A stretch of DNA of 5,877 bases from NCBI GenBank assembly GCA_944385305.1, contig CALWWS010000221.1, positions 1 through 5,877 on the forward strand. Reading direction: 5' to 3'. The notes beneath the pieces are model-generated. The model searched no databases and was not told where the DNA came from. It was given only the letters and a program-made list of their open reading frames with translations. The DNA is from an uncultured Oscillospiraceae bacterium. GTDB lineage: Bacteria; Bacillota; Clostridia; Oscillospirales; Oscillospiraceae. Each line of letters opens with the position of its first letter. Position 1 is the first letter of the stretch. Position numbers and translations under genes: made by a program. This document shows positions 4,355 to 5,877 of this stretch, one piece after another.

Positions 4355-5877
4355 ATGCAGGCGCTGGAGATTGCCCCCATCGTCCGCCGCTGCCTGGCGG
4401 GGGAGGAGCAGGCCCGGGAGGAGCTGGTCCTGGCCGCCCAGGGCCGGGTGTACTACCACTGCAAAAAGATGCTGGGCAACGAGCAGGACGCCCTGGACGC
4501 CGCCCAGGAGGTACTCATCGCCATGCTCACCCGGCTGGACAGCCTGCGCCAGCCGGAGGCCTTCTGGGGCTGGCTGTCCACCATGACGGCCAACCACTGC
4601 CGCAATGTGCTCGCCCGGGGCAGACGGGAGGCCCAGATCCCCCAGGACGAGGAGGGCAACAGCCTGCTGGACGCCTTTGAGACCCTGGACGAGCAGACGG
4701 TGCCCGATAAGGCCCTGGACAACGACGAGACCAGGCGGATGATTGTGGAGCTGGTGGAGGCCCTGCCCGCCCCCCAGCGGCAGTGCGTGCTGCTCTTCTA
4801 CTACCAGGAGATGAGCGTGAAGGACATTGCCGCCGCCCTGGAGACCTCGGAGGGCACGGTGAAAAGCCGCCTGAACTACGCGCGGCGGGCCATCAAGCAG
4901 GGGGTGGAGAAGTACGCCGCCCAGGGCGTCAAGCTCTACGGCCTGTCTCCCCTGCCCTTCCTGCTCTATTTCCTGCAGAAGGACGCCGCCCTGGGCGGCC
5001 TGGACCAGGCCGCCCGGGCCGCGGTTACCCAGGCGGTGCTGGCCGGGGCGGGAAGCGCCGCCGGGGCCGCCGGAGCCGGAGCTGCCGCCGCCGCGGCCGC
5101 CCAGAGTGCCGCAGGCGGGGCCGCGGGCGGAGGGGCCGCCGGGAGCGCCGCGGCGGGGAGCACCGCCGCCCACACCCTGGGGGGCCTGCTGGCCCACAAG
5201 GGCGTGCTGGCCCTGTCGGGGCTGATTGTGGCCGGGGCGGTTACCGGCGGCGTGGTCTACCACAACACCCGCCCCCTCCCCACTCCCAGCCTCACCCCGC
5301 CCCCGGCGGTGGAGGTGGTTTTGCCCTCCCTCACCCCCACGCCCATCCCCACGCCTACTCCCACGCCCACTCCCACCCCGGAGCCGGCGGAGGAGCCGGA
5401 GCCAGAGCCTGTGGTGGAGGAGCCGGAGCCTGTTGAGGAGCCGGAACCCGCTGTGGAGCCTGAGCCGGAGCCTGTTGAGGAGCCCGAGCCCCAGCCGGTC
5501 TCTACCCCCCGGGTGGAGCTGCGTTTTACCGATTACTCCGGCGGGTACGGGGCCAGCGTGGGCTTCCCCTGGAGCAGCCTGGGCGGGGCGGAGACCCCTA
5601 TGAGCCAGATTGTGTATACCTCCACCAATCCAGCGGTGGCCGACGTGAACGCCAACGGGGGCATCGCCCTGCTCTCCCCCGGCACGGCGGAGATTGTGGC
5701 CACCCTCCCGGCGGACAACAACTACCAGGTGCGCGTCCCCGTCACGGGGGAAGATCACTTCAGCTGGGAGTACCGGTGGGCGAAGGGCCCCCTTACCATT
5801 TCAGCGGGCAGCCAGGACTTTGACTATCTGGAGATGTACGGGCTGGGCAGGGACACCTCCATCACGGCCATCGACTG
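4355..5877 (+). CDS. Membrane-tethered ECF-like sigma factor with stalk and extracytoplasmic Ig-like domain, 3' partial
   Basis: Open frame of 507 codons from ATG 4355 (AGGAGG 8 nt upstream) to the window end with no stop. Residues 10-90 match sigma region 2 (DALDAAQEVLIAML, then a FWGWLSTMTANHCRNVLAR DNA/-10 helix). Residues 127-187 match region 4: LPAPQRQCVLLFYYQEMSV, then an HTH with AAALETSEGTVKSRL. An acidic linker (98-125) joins them. Residues 191-207 form a short hydrophobic motif (GVKLYGLSPLPFLLYFL). Residues 229-280 are almost only Ala, Gly and Ser. Residues 283-302 are one probable transmembrane helix (GVLALSGLIVAGAVTGGVVY). Then come a Thr-Pro repeat (327-342), a Pro-Glu repeat (343-381) and an Ig-like domain of Big_2 type (about 386-465, with YTSTNPAVADVN and SPGTAEIVATL). 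The start of another, unrecognised domain reaches the edge. The inferred topology is sigma domains in the cytoplasm and the C-terminus outside. The role is probably envelope or environmental sensing coupled directly to transcription. No anti-sigma gene is visible. The sigma assignment is firm; the tethering is inferred. Confidence 0.88.
   Translation, partial: MQALEIAPIVRRCLAGEEQAREELVLAAQGRVYYHCKKMLGNEQDALDAAQEVLIAMLTRLDSLRQPEAFWGWLSTMTANHCRNVLARGRREAQIPQDEEGNSLLDAFETLDEQTVPDKALDNDETRRMIVELVEALPAPQRQCVLLFYYQEMSVKDIAAALETSEGTVKSRLNYARRAIKQGVEKYAAQGVKLYGLSPLPFLLYFLQKDAALGGLDQAARAAVTQAVLAGAGSAAGAAGAGAAAAAAAQSAAGGAAGGGAAGSAAAGSTAAHTLGGLLAHKGVLALSGLIVAGAVTGGVVYHNTRPLPTPSLTPPPAVEVVLPSLTPTPIPTPTPTPTPTPEPAEEPEPEPVVEEPEPVEEPEPAVEPEPEPVEEPEPQPVSTPRVELRFTDYSGGYGASVGFPWSSLGGAETPMSQIVYTSTNPAVADVNANGGIALLSPGTAEIVATLPADNNYQVRVPVTGEDHFSWEYRWAKGPLTISAGSQDFDYLEMYGLGRDTSITAID
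5327..5382 (+). repeat. Thr-Pro dipeptide repeat segment (CCCAC-type hexamers)
   Basis: About 18 codons alternate Thr/Ile/Leu with Pro (TPTPIPTPTPTPTPTP). At DNA level this is a run of CCCACG/CCCACT hexamers. It is the membrane-proximal part of the extracytoplasmic stalk, giving a stiff extended spacer typical of surface-exposed Gram-positive proteins. Confidence 0.8.
5420..5484 (+). repeat. Direct repeat, 23 bp, period 42 bp, inside the Pro-Glu stalk
   Basis: An identical 23-bp sequence occurs at 5420-5442 and 5462-5484. The 42-bp offset is exactly 14 codons, so the repeat stays in frame and encodes EPEPVEEP units. It lies within a wider degenerate array of GAGCCG-type hexamers (about 5377-5496). 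This looks like stalk growth by in-frame slippage or duplication. Confidence 0.85.

Noticed and set aside
4312..4680. Alternative + strand frame over the sigma region 2 coding sequence
   Set aside because: Pro/Gly/Arg-rich shadow beginning in the leader hairpin; the frame from 4355 has sigma motifs and a proper ribosome binding site.
4783..5436. Separate + strand frame of 217 codons in the Ala/Gly and Pro-rich part
   Set aside because: Arg/Gly/His low complexity, no good start, and it is out of frame with the continuous sigma-factor frame that makes domain sense on both sides.
5327..5496. Periodic repeats considered as a CRISPR array or iterons
   Set aside because: The repeats are in-frame Thr-Pro and Pro-Glu codons with no unique spacers of constant size; they are part of the protein stalk.
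4178..5758. A 526-codon open frame on the minus strand opposite the sigma-factor gene
   Set aside because: It is Gly/Arg/Leu low-complexity sequence, covers the terminator, promoter and ribosome binding site of the + strand, and has no recognisable domain. Long antisense frames are expected opposite GC-rich genes whose stop-like codons are rare.

Overview
The window looks like chromosomal DNA of a GC-rich, gut-type Clostridia (Oscillospiraceae-like: Flavonifractor, Lawsonibacter and Pseudoflavonifractor are the kind of genus I have in mind). This is an inference from strong AGGAGG-type ribosome binding sites, a consensus sigma-A promoter, heavy use of GC-ending codons and the gene families present. 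No rRNA, tRNA, CRISPR array, insertion sequence or phage gene is visible. All five real genes lie on the + strand, and the first and last run off the window edges.

Left part (2-4251) is one transcription unit for sugar or polyol uptake: a family-1 solute-binding protein (5' end missing), a MalF-type permease, a MalG-type permease and a Gfo/Idh/MocA-family NAD(P)-dependent oxidoreductase. A strong hairpin without a proper U-tract sits between the binding protein and the permeases. The two permease genes overlap by 8 bp. The oxidoreductase follows 28 bp later, and the unit ends at a textbook intrinsic terminator (4213-4251). The likely scheme is that the binding protein captures the substrate outside the cell, the two permeases form the channel, an ATPase encoded elsewhere supplies energy, and the dehydrogenase acts on the imported compound. 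The substrate cannot be named from sequence.

Right part (4252-5877) is an independent unit. It has its own promoter (TTGACA, 18 bp, TAGAAT), a GC-rich leader hairpin, a good ribosome binding site and a long open frame from 4355 to the end of the window with no stop. The frame encodes an unusual multidomain protein: an ECF-like sigma factor (regions 2 and 4), a short hydrophobic motif, an Ala/Gly-rich low-complexity linker, one transmembrane helix, a Thr-Pro then Pro-Glu stalk, an Ig-like (Big_2-type) domain and the start of a further unrecognised domain. It looks like a membrane-tethered sigma factor with its own extracytoplasmic portion, and is the most interesting object in the window.
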